Below, one piece after another: positions 54,701-64,000 of a stretch of DNA of 64,000 bases. The notes beneath the pieces were generated by a model. It saw only the letters and a list, made by a program, of their open reading frames with translations. It was not told the DNA's origin and did no database searches. The number at the start of each line of letters is the position of its first letter. The first letter of the stretch is position 1. Source of the stretch: Siphonodentalium dalli (Eukaryota; Mollusca; Scaphopoda; Gadilida; Siphonodentaliidae); the NCBI GenBank assembly GCA_032622095.1, contig CP136068.1:241607-305606 (forward strand). Reading direction: 5' to 3'. Made by a program: the position numbers and the translations under genes.

Positions 54701-57700
54701 ATGAAAACAAAAAAGACTGAAAAGAGAGCATTAACTGATGCCGAAAATACAGACCAAGAGGTATTTCCAATTATGATTCATGAACCCATTTATGACTGAA
54801 TGGACTTTCCTATTCAATTCTAAAGAGATGTTACATCAATATGTTCCAAATTTATACGGTACTGTATCAAACTTTTCAGGCAACACTAGTAATTTCCACA
54901 AAGACCTACATGTAAATGTGCCAAATATGTTGAACTTATATATCTCAGAAACTAAATTTTCGGTATACATGTACCGGTATGCATGCCGGCATCAAATTGG
55001 ACCGACGAGCACTACATGTATGTTAGGGTTGATAGTATCAACTTGATACAGATACGTATCACAATACAACGATACAATACATATCACGGTATGCAAAAAC
55101 CATGTTTTGCAAGAATTTTCTACCTAAATTTCGTGAAAAACATTAAAATATCCCTCTATTTGTAACGACATGATGTACGTGTATTCACATACCGGTACTT
55201 CTATTATCCAGTGTATAATATAGCACTGCATTAATTTACAGTTTCCATTATTGTATCTATAGGCAAAGAAGGCAAGGAAGGAAGATAATTGCCTAAAGGG
55301 GAAAAAGGAAAAAAGTAGAGAGCAGATGTGCAAAAAGTTATCAGAAACTTGGTTGGAGAAAACTGCTGCCAGGGTGAGTTAATTATTTGAATTTATTTAA
55401 TAGTACATTAATGCGGCTCAAGATTTGTTGTCCAATAAGTTATCGGTACCGGTATGTAGATATACAGGGATTATTTTTATACGCCCCTTTTGAAAAAAAG
55501 GTCGTATTATGGAAATGGGGTTGTCCGTCCGTATTTGGTTTCCAGATGATAACTTTAGATTAAATAGAGTGAACTGAACCAAATTTGGAATGTTAGTTTA
55601 CCACACAAAAAATACAGATCAAGTTCGAATATGGGTTTCGTCCGCATGATTTTGACTAAGTTATGCCCCTTTTTCGAATTACCGCATTTGCAGTTTATGG
55701 ATGATAACTTTTAGATTGAATCAATTGAACTGAATCAAATTTGGTATGTTAGTTTACCACACCAAACACAGATCAAGTTCGAATATGGGTTTCGTCCGCA
55801 TAATTTTGACTGAGTTATGCCCCTTTTTCGACTTAGATTTCACCTGATTTGCGGTTTCCAGATGATAACTTTAGATTGAATCGAGTGAACTGAACCAAGT
55901 TTCAAACAAATTAATTAAACCTTGCCCCACATTACTCCAGAAAGGGCGTATTGTCCTCACGCCCTGACGGCGTGCTCTTGTTTATTTTGCAATATACAAC
56001 AAAAAAATAATAATTTCACTATAGAATTTCACATTTTAAACTCGGACACTCCACTCCCTGTTGGTGGATACCAAAGTTGATGAGTCTTCATTTGGTGATG
56101 GTACACCTCAATTGTAATCCCAAGTTAAACTTCACAAAACTCATTGTAATCCCAAGTTAACAAAAATTTCTTTTAAAACTTTGTAATCAGTTAAATATTT
56201 AAGATGGGAGAACAGGCTGTCAGTCTACTGATTTATTTTATAATTCATCATTTTCAAACCACAGGATGAAAAGCCTAAGCAGATAGCCATACCAGAAAAA
56301 ACTCAGACTTCTGCTACCCCACAGACGTCAGCAGAAAAGTCACCCCAGACTCAAGAATTAGTGAAACAGGTAAAATAATTTTATTTTTTTTACTTGTCCC
56401 TAATAATTTGAGGAGAAATGTTAAATCAAGCTAGCTAGGTCATATGATATTTCACATTTCATATTAAAGTCATCTGATCTAGACTGAATTCTGATTGCAC
56501 TGACGTAGTAAATGGAATAAAATATTGGCGAGTTCAATTTTCCTCTTGACAATCAGGGACCCACCCCTAATTTATAAAATATTTGAAATATTTGGAAGTT
56601 TGTCGCAATTGAAAATTCGACAAAAGCTGTTCGATTTTCACTTTTTCATGAATCACATGGAAATCGGTTATATCTGCTTATATTAGTGATTATATTCTTA
56701 GTAGAAGTATCAATGGGGTTAAAATAGTGACCAGATAGCTGATATGTCCTTGTACCCTGGAAGTTTTTGCCAACCCCTCCCCCCCCTTCCCCACTCCGAG
56801 TTTACAAGCATTTAAAGATGCAGTACAACTTTCAGTTTTGGTACAAATTAATGTGATGAATTTTGACATCAAGCTTTGATATACATGTACCTCCTTACTG
56901 ACAGACATGTTCAAATTCGTTTTGTTTTATATGTTTTTTATTTTTCAGCTTGGAAATATCGGCCATCTACTAGAGAAAACGCTGGAGAAACAGGAGACAA
57001 TAGACCGCAAGTTGGAGAAAACACTGGAGAAACAGGAGACAATAGAGCGCAAGTTGGAGAGCTTTACAGACTTGCTAAATTGCCGCCAATGTTTGCGCTC
57101 TAGATATAAGGTATTGTACCCAGCGAACAACAATTTTAATAAAAAGAGTTCGGGATCAATCCACTGTTTTTAGTGTAAACAAAGAACGCGCATTACAATA
57201 ATGATACATGGAAATAATCTGAAAAAAGATATTTATGGTTATAGGATTTTTAAGAAGGTTATTTGGGGGATTTGAAAACAAGCGGAATGGTTTTATTATG
57301 TCATCTCCCCTGTGATGAATATCCTGAGTGGTGTGGGAACGCAACGTTATAATAATAAGAAATCTGAGTAATATATAACCACTCGGTTGTTTGTGTTCCA
57401 ATTGTTTAGAACTTTAGATTCATTTATAGTTTGTATTTATTATACTCACAACCTCACATGAGAGTATGTAAATACTGGATAATTACTCCACCATATTAGA
57501 TCATGCGGCCTCGATAATTGTGTCATCGGCATCAATCATTTGTGACAGCTATTAACTCTAATATATGAAAAAAATGTCAATTTCAGAAATTGAATGTGAG
57601 GGACGTCATAAATGTGGCTTCAGGTGATGCCTTGCCATCATCTCCCTTGGCGTCACCCATATCTAAATATATGATGTCGCCTAAGACTCCTGTGTCTAAT

Positions 57701-59391
57701 GGGACACTTCAGACTACTGTGTCTAATGGGACAGTTCAGACTCCTGTGTCTAATGGGACACTTCAGACTCCTGTGTCTACAGAAAATTGCCCGTCTCCAG
57801 CTCACAATACTGTGTCTACTGAGAGTGACATATCAAATGGCGGTACAAATCCGAACGATTCACAACCGGTCCATGATAGTGGTGAGTGTAATTTTGATAT
57901 AAAAAAAAAATTGGGGCTCCATGCAACAACCGGGTTTCAGAATCATGATGCTTATGACCTCTCCAGGGCAGAACCTCATTTGAATCGAGTATGGTAAATA
58001 TTTATTGTCCCCCGAATTTTTTTTTTGGGGGACTATCAAAATCAGCGGTGTCCGTGCATGCGTCCGGAAATGATTTCTGGATGATAACTTAGCCACCTTT
58101 TCGGGAGACACTGTGGTCGGCTGACCTTTTATTCAAATTAAGTCATCTGAGACCCGTATGGCAATGTAATGATTGTATCAGAAAATGTGCCCTCTTTTCC
58201 TTCGAAAATGCATATAGGAAAAGCAGAACTATGATGGGGATATAATCAATTACAGGGCAAGTCCATATTTCTCCAACAGGACCTACTTTTAGTATTACAC
58301 AATATTCTGGTCATAGAAAAAATTAACAATTTAATCTGTACAATACTACAATGTACATACAGCTACATGTGTGCACAACTACACGTACATGTATTCAACG
58401 TTGTAGTATTGTGCTTTTGCTCTATTTGTAAATATGCACTTTCGTCCATTGAAGTATGAATATTCAAACAGATTTTTCTCCCTTACAGATCTAGTTAGCA
58501 TTGGAGAAAGCATCCATGGAGTACGGATGAAAAGGGATGTTTTCGATCGTTGCCGTAACACAGCAAAAAATGCAACGAAATATGGCTTAAATTTATTGGA
58601 GAAGTTGGTTACGAAGGAGGACGAAATATGGCTTAAATTTATTGGAGAAGTTGGTTACGAAGGAGGAGTGCGGGCATTCAGAGAGGAGGATGACGATATA
58701 TGGGGATGCCAAGGGAACATACCCTTTGGATACACATAAAAGAAGAGCTATTAGAAGTAAGTACCGGCATAATTATTTTCACTCCCCTACAAACTCCCTT
58801 TCATTTAAAGTGGCATTGTCAACTCTTTTAAAAAAAAAAACAATATTCCTCCAGTAAGTGGGTATTCTGTTAATTGCCAAACGAAAGTTAACACACTATA
58901 GTTGTGATAACGTCAACAATTCTAAAAAAAATCCAAAACCACTGGACTGATTTGACTGAAATTTGATATGAATTTGCCTTGGGTGACTTAAATTCATGCT
59001 TGAAAATTAGGGACTGCTCTGCCAATAAGGGGCCGAATAAAAGGCAGATAACTCTATTTCCATTCTCAACTCTAAAAAAATCTTTTCACAGTTCTCATGC
59101 AGGACTCAGAAACCACTGGACTGATTTGGCTGAAATTTGGATTTGGATATTCCTTGGGTGACCTATGTTCATTTAAACATGCTAATTGTGAATTGGTTAA
59201 GTGATTGGCGCATGCATGATGAATACAATAATATTTCATTTTGATCCACTTTAATTTCAGGCCAAATATTTGCTGAATTCCATCAAGACGCCAGCAGTGT
59301 CCAACAGGAAGCCATTTGGAAGTCACTTCTGGGTCCCCTGAACAATAAAATTCGGGGTGTAAGAAATGGCAACTACAAAGATCTAAATTAA
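51744..59391 (+). CDS. BEN-domain protein, 10 exons, frame broken in exon 9
   Basis: Exons: 51744-51930, 53534-53646, 53903-54142, 54686-54760, 55263-55373, 56265-56369, 56949-57110, 57587-57881, 58489-58756, 59261-59391. Splice sites are GT-AG with matching phases once a 46-bp tandem duplication in exon 9 is discounted; the ancestral product is 546 aa. The start ATG is in an ACAATGG context and opens MAVFMKYALMLWHKD, which runs into a YSVGDRVLVPLRG segment that looks SH3/Tudor-like. Exon 3 encodes four 18-19-residue repeats, exons 4-6 a lysine-rich and then Gln/Thr/Pro-rich linker, exon 7 a coiled coil with two LEKTLEKQETI heptad-like repeats, and exon 8 Thr/Ser-rich repeats. From residue ~430 comes a BEN domain (RMKRDVFDRCRNTAKN, GLNLLEKLVT; exon 10 continues QIFAEFHQDAS). 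BEN domains bind DNA in chromatin regulators. As read, translation ends at 58739 after 512 aa, losing the second half of the domain. Confidence 0.8.
52187..53024. mobile_element. MITE-like element in BEN-gene intron 1
   Basis: The ends are inverted: left AGGCCAAAAAAAAACCAAGA then TACTATGTTTCCG; the right, reverse-complemented, is AGGCCAAAAAAAGAAGAAAG then ATTGTATGTTTCCGGTAGCG. Together they make an imperfect TIR of about 35 bp. The 838-bp interior is non-coding, with homopolymer runs and a GGCTTCGGCA-rich patch near 52750-52840. No clear target duplication could be assigned. The minus-strand 83-codon reading at 52151-52402 crosses the left end and is not a gene. Confidence 0.7.
53909..54133 (+). 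repeat. Coding minisatellite in BEN-gene exon 3 (57-bp unit, 4 copies)
   Basis: Copies at 53909-53965, 53966-54022, 54023-54079 and 54080-54133. Each encodes EPGVRDDTADKVVVKKTIQ or a one-residue variant; the fourth lacks the leading Glu codon (54 bp). DNA identity is nearly complete, so expansion is recent or homogenised. All length changes are multiples of three, so the frame is kept. Confidence 0.9.
55479..55983. mobile_element. Dispersed repeat with ATACGCCC/GGGCGTAT ends in BEN-gene intron 5
   Basis: Starts ATACGCCCC and ends near GGGCGTAT (55944-55951), followed by ACGCCCTGACGGCGTGCTCT. The interior has GTCCGTCCG and three tandem modules beginning GATGATAACTTTAGATT at 55545, 55700 and 55861 (spacing 155 and 161 bp). 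This composition, with GTGAACTGAACCAAATTT, is the kind of repeat I associate with molluscan genomes. It is non-coding. Confidence 0.65.
58008..58110. repeat. Fragment of a CCCCCGA...TGGGGGAC-type dispersed repeat
   Basis: TGTCCCCCGAATTTTTTTTT then TTGGGGGAC forms a short hairpin start, followed by GTCCGTGCATGCGTCCGG and GATGATAACTTAG. The same GATGATAACTT word occurs in the repeat at 55479-55983, so the two may be related families. It lies in intron 8 of the BEN gene. Confidence 0.5.
58575..58666 (+). repeat. Exact 46-bp tandem duplication disrupting the BEN domain
   Basis: 58575-58620 and 58621-58666 are identical (ACGAAATATGGCTTAAATTT through ACGAAGGAGG). 46 is not a multiple of three, so everything after residue 473 is read in the wrong frame, and a stop appears at 58739 inside the same exon. 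Removing one copy gives an exon of 222 bp whose phase joins exon 10 exactly and continues the BEN domain to a stop at 59391. Confidence 0.92.
58936..59170 (+). repeat. Two direct copies of a dispersed repeat module in BEN-gene intron 9
   Basis: AAACCACTGGACTGATTT occurs at 58936 and 59110. Both copies continue with TTGACTGAAATTTG- or TTGGCTGAAATTTG-like sequence and CCTTGGGTGAC. The offset is 174 bp and the copies are moderately diverged. Non-coding. Confidence 0.7.
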
Positions 59392-59439
59392 TATTATAAA
59401 TATGGAGCTTCCTGAAATCTTGCGAAAACCCAGTGCCAA

Positions 59440-59498
59440 TGCAATCTCTTATATATGCGAGTCTCCCATAGAGAGACTTGCATATATAAGAGAATGCA
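59440..59498. other. 26-bp stem, 7-nt loop hairpin just after the BEN gene
   Basis: Left arm 59440-59465 (TGCAATCTCTTATATATGCG then AGTCTC) and right arm 59473-59498 pair at 24 of 26 positions around CCATAGA. It lies 49 bp past the stop codon at 59391 and before a candidate poly(A) signal, so it would be in the 3' untranslated region. It could be an RNA structure or the remnant of a palindromic insertion. It is short for a microRNA precursor. Confidence 0.75.
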
Positions 59499-59562
59499 CT
59501 GGCAATGAACTTTAATGCTGCACCAGGGGAAACTCCCATCATAGAGGGGTTAAACCAGTCCA

Positions 59563-59568
59563 AATAAA
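59563..59568 (+). promoter_or_regulatory. Candidate polyadenylation signal for the BEN gene
   Basis: AATAAA in CCAAATAAAGGACTTATTA, 172 bp beyond the stop codon. The earlier AATAAA near 59343 lies inside the last coding exon. Confidence 0.45.
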
Positions 59569-59569
59569 G

Positions 59570-60340
59570 GACTTATTATTCACATATTTACCAAGCTTCT
59601 TCTAGAATTATAATATTAGGTCGAAACACTGAGAAGCGCACAATATGCATGTAACAAAGTTTTATATAATTCCCTAGGTATAAAATAATAAAAATGAATT
59701 AACCGATGACCACTGTCTGGAAACACTTCTATTAATTAACATTGATTTTATTTTGAATTTTCTGGTATAATAAACCTGCATGCTTATAATTAAACAATTG
59801 GATTATGGTAAAGTCAGATAAATTTCATCGTTTAGAAAGTTTCTGACATTAATTCAGTTTATATGCACATGCATCTTTTAGAATTAATGTATTGTTAAAC
59901 TTGTCCACAGTTTCATGGATATTTATAGAATTTGATTTGAACAAACTAGTAATGTTTACTGGTAATTATAACTGGTAATGCATGTAACTGGTAATTAATT
60001 TAATGAAACTTTTGATTCACATAAACCTGATCCAGTAATTTGCTTAAAATGCTAATTATGTTGATTTATATATATATATGCACATATCTTGCTTGAGCTG
60101 TCTTATTCATGTCAGTTCATTTCATTAAATATATTTACATTTCATATATCCTTGTTCCATCTCATTGACCAATGCGGGCCAGCATATACAAAGATCGACA
60201 CGTTATACAGTAAAATCGAACTGGATTTCTCAGTTCTATATAGGGTTGAAAATTTGACATGTGATACAGAACAAGGGTATATATAGTACAAGAAATGATG
60301 GAACCATATTGTGGTATGGGTTTTATGTCTATTCTGACTG
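59570..60340. other. AT-rich non-coding stretch inside the right end
   Basis: No coding potential was found. The only structures seen are three ACTGGTAAT repeats near 59958-59996 and a weak 8-bp inverted pair, CCTTGTTC/GAACAAGG, near 60150 and 60270. Confidence 0.7.
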
Positions 60341-60349
60341 AACTTTTCA

Positions 60350-60665
60350 ATTGAAATAATTTATATTTCAGTAAAATTTTTGAGATTTCAGTAAAGTTTT
60401 GGAGATAATTTGACTCAAGTAGTGAAATTTTGGTGAAATTTCACTGAAATCTTGGTAAATTTGACTAAATTTTTTACTGTTATTTTGGTAAAATTTCACT
60501 GAAATTTTGGTGAAATTTCACTGAATTTTTGGTGAAATTTCACTGAAATTTTGGTGAAATTTCACTGAAATTTTACTGAAATTTTGGTAAAATTTGACTA
60601 AATTTTTTACTGTTATTTCAGTGAAATTTCAGTGAAATCTCGGTGAAATTTCACTGAAATTTTAC
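60350..60665. repeat. Right subterminal repeat cluster
   Basis: Perfect GTGAAATTTCAC palindromes at 60433, 60510, 60532, 60554 and 60643, plus many partial copies (GAAATTTTGGTAAAATTTGAC and TTTACTGTTATTTCAG forms). The 60510, 60532 and 60554 copies are spaced 22 bp, about two helical turns. This cluster is denser and more regular than the left one. Confidence 0.85.
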
Positions 60666-60683
60666 TCAACATTTTCTCTTGGG
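60634..60683 (-). repeat. Right terminal inverted repeat
   Basis: Read on the minus strand from 60683: CCCAAGAGAAAAT, GTTGAGT, A, then AAATTTCAGTGAAATTTCAC and CGAGATTTC. It pairs with the left terminus at 40450. Satellite resumes immediately with GATACCTATATATG. Confidence 0.85.
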
Positions 60684-60685
60684 GA
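60684..60685. repeat. Right target-site duplication (GA)
   Basis: GA before TACCTATATATG, matching GA at 40448-40449 on the left side of the element. Confidence 0.8.
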
Positions 60686-61199
60686 TACCTATATATGTGT
60701 GTGGCGGGGATACCTATATATGTGTGTGGTGGGGATACCTATCTATGTGTGTGGTGGGGACACCTATAGATGTATGTGGTGGGGATACCTATAGATGTAT
60801 GTGGTGGGGATACCTATAGATGTGTGTGGCGGGGAGACCTATATATGTATGTGGTGGGGATACATATATATATGTGTGTGGTGGGAATACCTATATATGT
60901 ATGCGGTTGGGATACCTATATATGTATGTGGTGGGATACCTATATATGTATGTGGTGGGGAAACCTATATATGTATGTGGTGGGGAGACCTATATATGTG
61001 TGTGGTGAGGATACCTATATATGTATGTGGTGGGGAGACCTATATATGTGTGTGGTGAGGATAGCTATATATGTGTGTGGTGGGGATACCTATATATGTG
61101 TGTGGTGGGGATACCTATATATGTATGTGGTGGGGATACCTATATATGTATGTGGCGGGGATACCTATATGTGTATGTGGTGGGGATACCTATATATGT

Positions 61200-63490
61200 A
61201 TGTGGTGGGGATACCTATAGATGTGTGTGGTGGTAATACATATAGATGTGTATGGTGGGGATACCTATATATGTGTGTGGTGGGGATACATATAGATGTG
61301 TGTGGTGGTGATACCTATATATGTGTGTGGTGGGGATAACTATATATCTGTGTGGTGGTGATACCTATAGATGTATGTGGTTGGGATACCTATATATGTA
61401 TGTGGTGGGGATACCTATATATGTATGTGGTGGGGATACCTATATATGTATGTGGTGGGGATACCTATATATATATGTGGTGGGGATACCTATATATGTA
61501 TGTGGTGGTGATACCTATATATGTGTGTGGTGGGGATACCCATATATGTGTGTGGTGGGGATACCTATAGATGTATGTGGTGGGGATACCTATATATGCA
61601 TGTGTTGGGGATATCTATATATGTATGTGGTGGGGATACCTATATATGTGTGTGGCGGTGATACCTATATATGTGTGTGGTGGTGATACCTATATATGTA
61701 TGTGGTGGGGATACCTATGTATGTGGTGGTGATACCTATAGATGTGTGTGGTGGGGATACCTATATATGTATGTGGTGGGGATACCTATATATGTATGTG
61801 GTGGGGATACCTATATATGCATGTGCGGGATACCTATAGATGTATGTGGTGGGGATACCTATATATGTATGCGGTGGGGATACCCATATATGTGTGTGGT
61901 GGTGATACCTATAGATGTATGTGCTGGGGACACCTATATATGTGTGTGGTGGTGATACCTATATATGTGTGAGGTGGGGATACCCATATATGTATGTGGT
62001 GGGGAGACCTATATATGTATGTGGTGGGGAGACCTATATGTATGTGGTGGTGATACCTATATATGTAAGTGGTGGGGATACCTATAGATGTGTGTTGTGA
62101 GGAGACCTATATATGTATGTGGTGGGGATACCTATATGTGTGTGGTGGTGATACCTATATATGTATGTGGTGGGGATACATATAGATGTGTGTGGTGAGG
62201 AGACCTATATATGTATGTGGTGGTGATACCTATATATTTGTGTGGTGGGGATACCTATAGATGTGCGTGGTGGGATACCTATATATGTATGTGGTGGGGA
62301 TACCTATAGATGTATGTGGTGGGGATACCTATATATGTATGTGGTGGGGATACCTATATATGTATGTGGTGGGGATACCTATATATGTTTGTGGCGGGGA
62401 TACCTATATATGTATGTGGCGGGGATACCTATATATGTATGTGGTGGGGATACCTATATATGTGTGTGGTGGGGATACCTATATATGTGTGTGGTGGGGA
62501 TACCTATATATGTATGTGGTGGGGATACCTATATATGTATGTGGCGGGGATACCTATATATGTATGTGGTGGGGATACCTATATATGTATGTGGTGGGGA
62601 TACCTATAGATGTGTGTGGTGGTAATACATATAGATGTGTATGGTGGGGATACCTATATATGTGTGTGGTGGGGATACCTATAGATGTGTGTGGTGGTGA
62701 TACCTATATATGTGTGTGGTGGGGATACCTATATATGTGTGTGGTGGTGATACCTATGGATGTATGTGGTTGGGATACCTATATATGTATGTGGTGGGGA
62801 TACCTATATATGTATGTGGTGGGGATACCTATATATGTATGTGGTGGGGATACCTATATATATATGTGGTGGGGATACCTATATATGTATGTGGTGGTGA
62901 TACCTATATATGTGTGTGGTGGGGATACCCATATATGTGTGTGGTGGGGATACCTATAGATATATGTGGTGGGGATACCTATATATGCATGTGGTGGGGA
63001 TACCTATATATGTATGTGGTGGGGATACCTATATATGTGTGTGGCGGTGATACCTATATATGTGTGTGGTGGTGATACCTATATATGTATGTGGTGGGGA
63101 TACCTATGTATGTGGTGGTGATACATATATATGTGTGTGGTGGGGATACCTATATATGTATGTGGTGGGGATACCTATATATGTATGTGGTGGGGATACC
63201 TATATATGCATGTGGCGGGATACCTATAGATGTATGTGGTGGGGATACCTATATATGTATGTGGTGGGGATACCCATATATGTGTGTGGTGGTGATACCT
63301 ATAGATGTATGTGCTGGGGATACCTATATATGTGTGTGGTGGTGATACCTATATATGTGTGAGGTGGGGATACCTATATATGTATGTGGTGGGGAGACCT
63401 ATATATGTATGTGGTGGGGAGACCTATATGTATGTGGTGGTGATACCTATATATGTATGTGGTGGGGATACCTATAGATGTGTGTTGTGA
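61200..63490 (+). repeat. 1,389-bp higher-order repeat in the right array
   Basis: Landmarks at 61321 and 61671 recur at 62710 and 63060 (1,389 bp), and 61915 recurs at 63305 (1,390 bp). Both copies include the ACCTATGTATGTGGTGGTG short unit near 61.71 and 63.10 kb. Confidence 0.7.
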
Positions 63491-64000
63491 GGAGACCTGT
63501 GAGGAGATATGTGTATATGTGTGTGGCGGGGATACCTATATATGTATGTGGCGGGGATACCTATATATGTATGTGGTGGGGATACCTATAGATGTATGTG
63601 GTGGGGATACCTATATATGTATGTGGTGGGGATACCTATATATGTATGTGGTGGGGATACCTATATATGTTTGTGGCGGGGATACCTATATATGTATGTG
63701 GCGGGGATACCTATATATGTATGTGGCGGGGATACCTATATATGTATGTGGTGGGGATACCCATATATGTGTGTGGTGGTGATACCTATAGATGTATGTG
63801 GTGGGGATACCTATATATGTGTGTGGTGGGGATACCTATCTATGTATGTGGTGGGGAGACCTATATATGTATGTGGTGGGGAGACATATATGTATGTGGT
63901 GGTGATACCTATATATGTATGTGGTGGGGATACCTATAGATGTGTGTTGTGAGGAGACCTATATATGTATGTGGTGGGGATACCTATATGTGTGTGGTGG

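Larger units (their letters stand above)
40450..60683. mobile_element. 20.2-kb TIR transposon with TNP2-type transposase and BEN-domain gene
   Basis: The boundaries are sharp: satellite stops at 40449 and resumes in the same orientation and register at 60684. The termini are inverted repeats of about 50 bp, and both ends carry dense GTGAAATTTCAC-type subterminal repeats. The cargo is a TNP2/Transposase_21-like gene reading leftward and a BEN-domain gene reading rightward from a common central region. TNP2-type transposases define the EnSpm/CACTA group, which makes short target duplications and has subterminal repeats, matching what is seen. The ends begin CCC, not the CAC usual for that group, so the exact family is uncertain. 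The transposase frame is open, so the copy could be autonomous. About 2.45 kb of the length is a later nested insertion. Confidence 0.85.
60684..64000 (+). repeat. 25-bp satellite array, right block (continues beyond the window end)
   Basis: Same 25-bp unit and orientation as the left block, about 133 units in view. It shares rare truncated units with the last 5 kb of the left block (AGACCTATATGTATGTGG near 62.03 and 63.42 kb; ATACCTATATGTGTGTGG near 62.13 and 63.98 kb), which indicates one original array split by the insertion. Confidence 0.97.

Noticed and set aside
59072-59563. 163-codon minus-strand ORF across BEN-gene exon 10
   Set aside because: It lies antisense to a well-supported exon and runs through the hairpin and an intron repeat.
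40447-60683. 3-bp target-site duplication GGA
   Set aside because: It requires the right terminus to start CC instead of CCC, losing symmetry of the inverted repeats; the 2-bp GA reading keeps both ends matched. The two cannot be separated with certainty from one copy.
40450-60683. LTR retrotransposon, retrovirus-like or Maverick-type origin of the island
   Set aside because: No reverse transcriptase, integrase, capsid, polymerase or long terminal direct repeats were found.

Overview
The window is eukaryotic: an animal genome, probably a marine invertebrate. The frequent TACATGTA, ACCGGTAC and TAGGCCTA words and the ATACGCCC...GGGCGTAT and CCACTGGACTGATTTG dispersed repeats fit a bivalve or other lophotrochozoan best. 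That assignment is inference, because nothing in the sequence fixes the species.

Layout. (1) 1-40449 is an unbroken tandem satellite with a 25-bp unit (GGGGATACCTATATATGTAT followed by GTGGT), about 1,600 units. It is organised into higher-order repeats and kb-scale tandem duplications of roughly 1.02, 1.4-1.55, 1.72, 3.05, 3.5 and 5.67 kb. (2) 40450-60683 is a 20,234-bp island of unrelated sequence. (3) 60684-64000 is the same satellite in the same orientation.

The island is best read as one very large DNA transposon inserted in the satellite. Its ends are inverted repeats (CCCAAAAGAAAAT on the left, CCCAAGAGAAAAT on the right, followed inward by a shared 20-mer and arrays of GTGAAATTTCAC palindromes). 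It is flanked by a 2-bp GA duplication. Removing the island plus one GA restores a normal satellite unit in exact 25-bp register.

Inside are two divergently transcribed, intron-rich genes. The minus-strand gene (41142-48488) was assembled here as 11 exons whose splice sites and phases all agree. It encodes an uninterrupted 920-residue TNP2/Transposase_21-type protein (EnSpm/CACTA-related transposase) with the conserved blocks NTDGVALF, DLPARAxVxNMKQFNGKxGC, DWMHGVLLGVTK and CFGFESMN. The plus-strand gene (51744-59391) has 10 exons and encodes a protein ending in a BEN DNA-binding domain. An exact 46-bp tandem duplication in exon 9 shifts the frame inside that domain, so this copy should give a truncated 512-residue product instead of the ancestral 546. 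The transposase looks intact while its likely DNA-binding partner is broken. By analogy with plant CACTA elements (TNPD transposase plus TNPA, which binds subterminal repeats), the BEN protein may bind the subterminal palindromes. That is a hypothesis.

The shared upstream region between the two genes (48489-51743) has been enlarged by a nested ~2.45-kb element (48907-51360), which itself carries an 892-bp TA-flanked MITE-like element (50354-51245). Further MITE-like and dispersed repeats lie in the introns. No rRNA, tRNA, CRISPR or prokaryotic features were seen. The many long forward ORFs in the satellite are by-products of a stop-poor 25-bp unit and are not annotated as genes.
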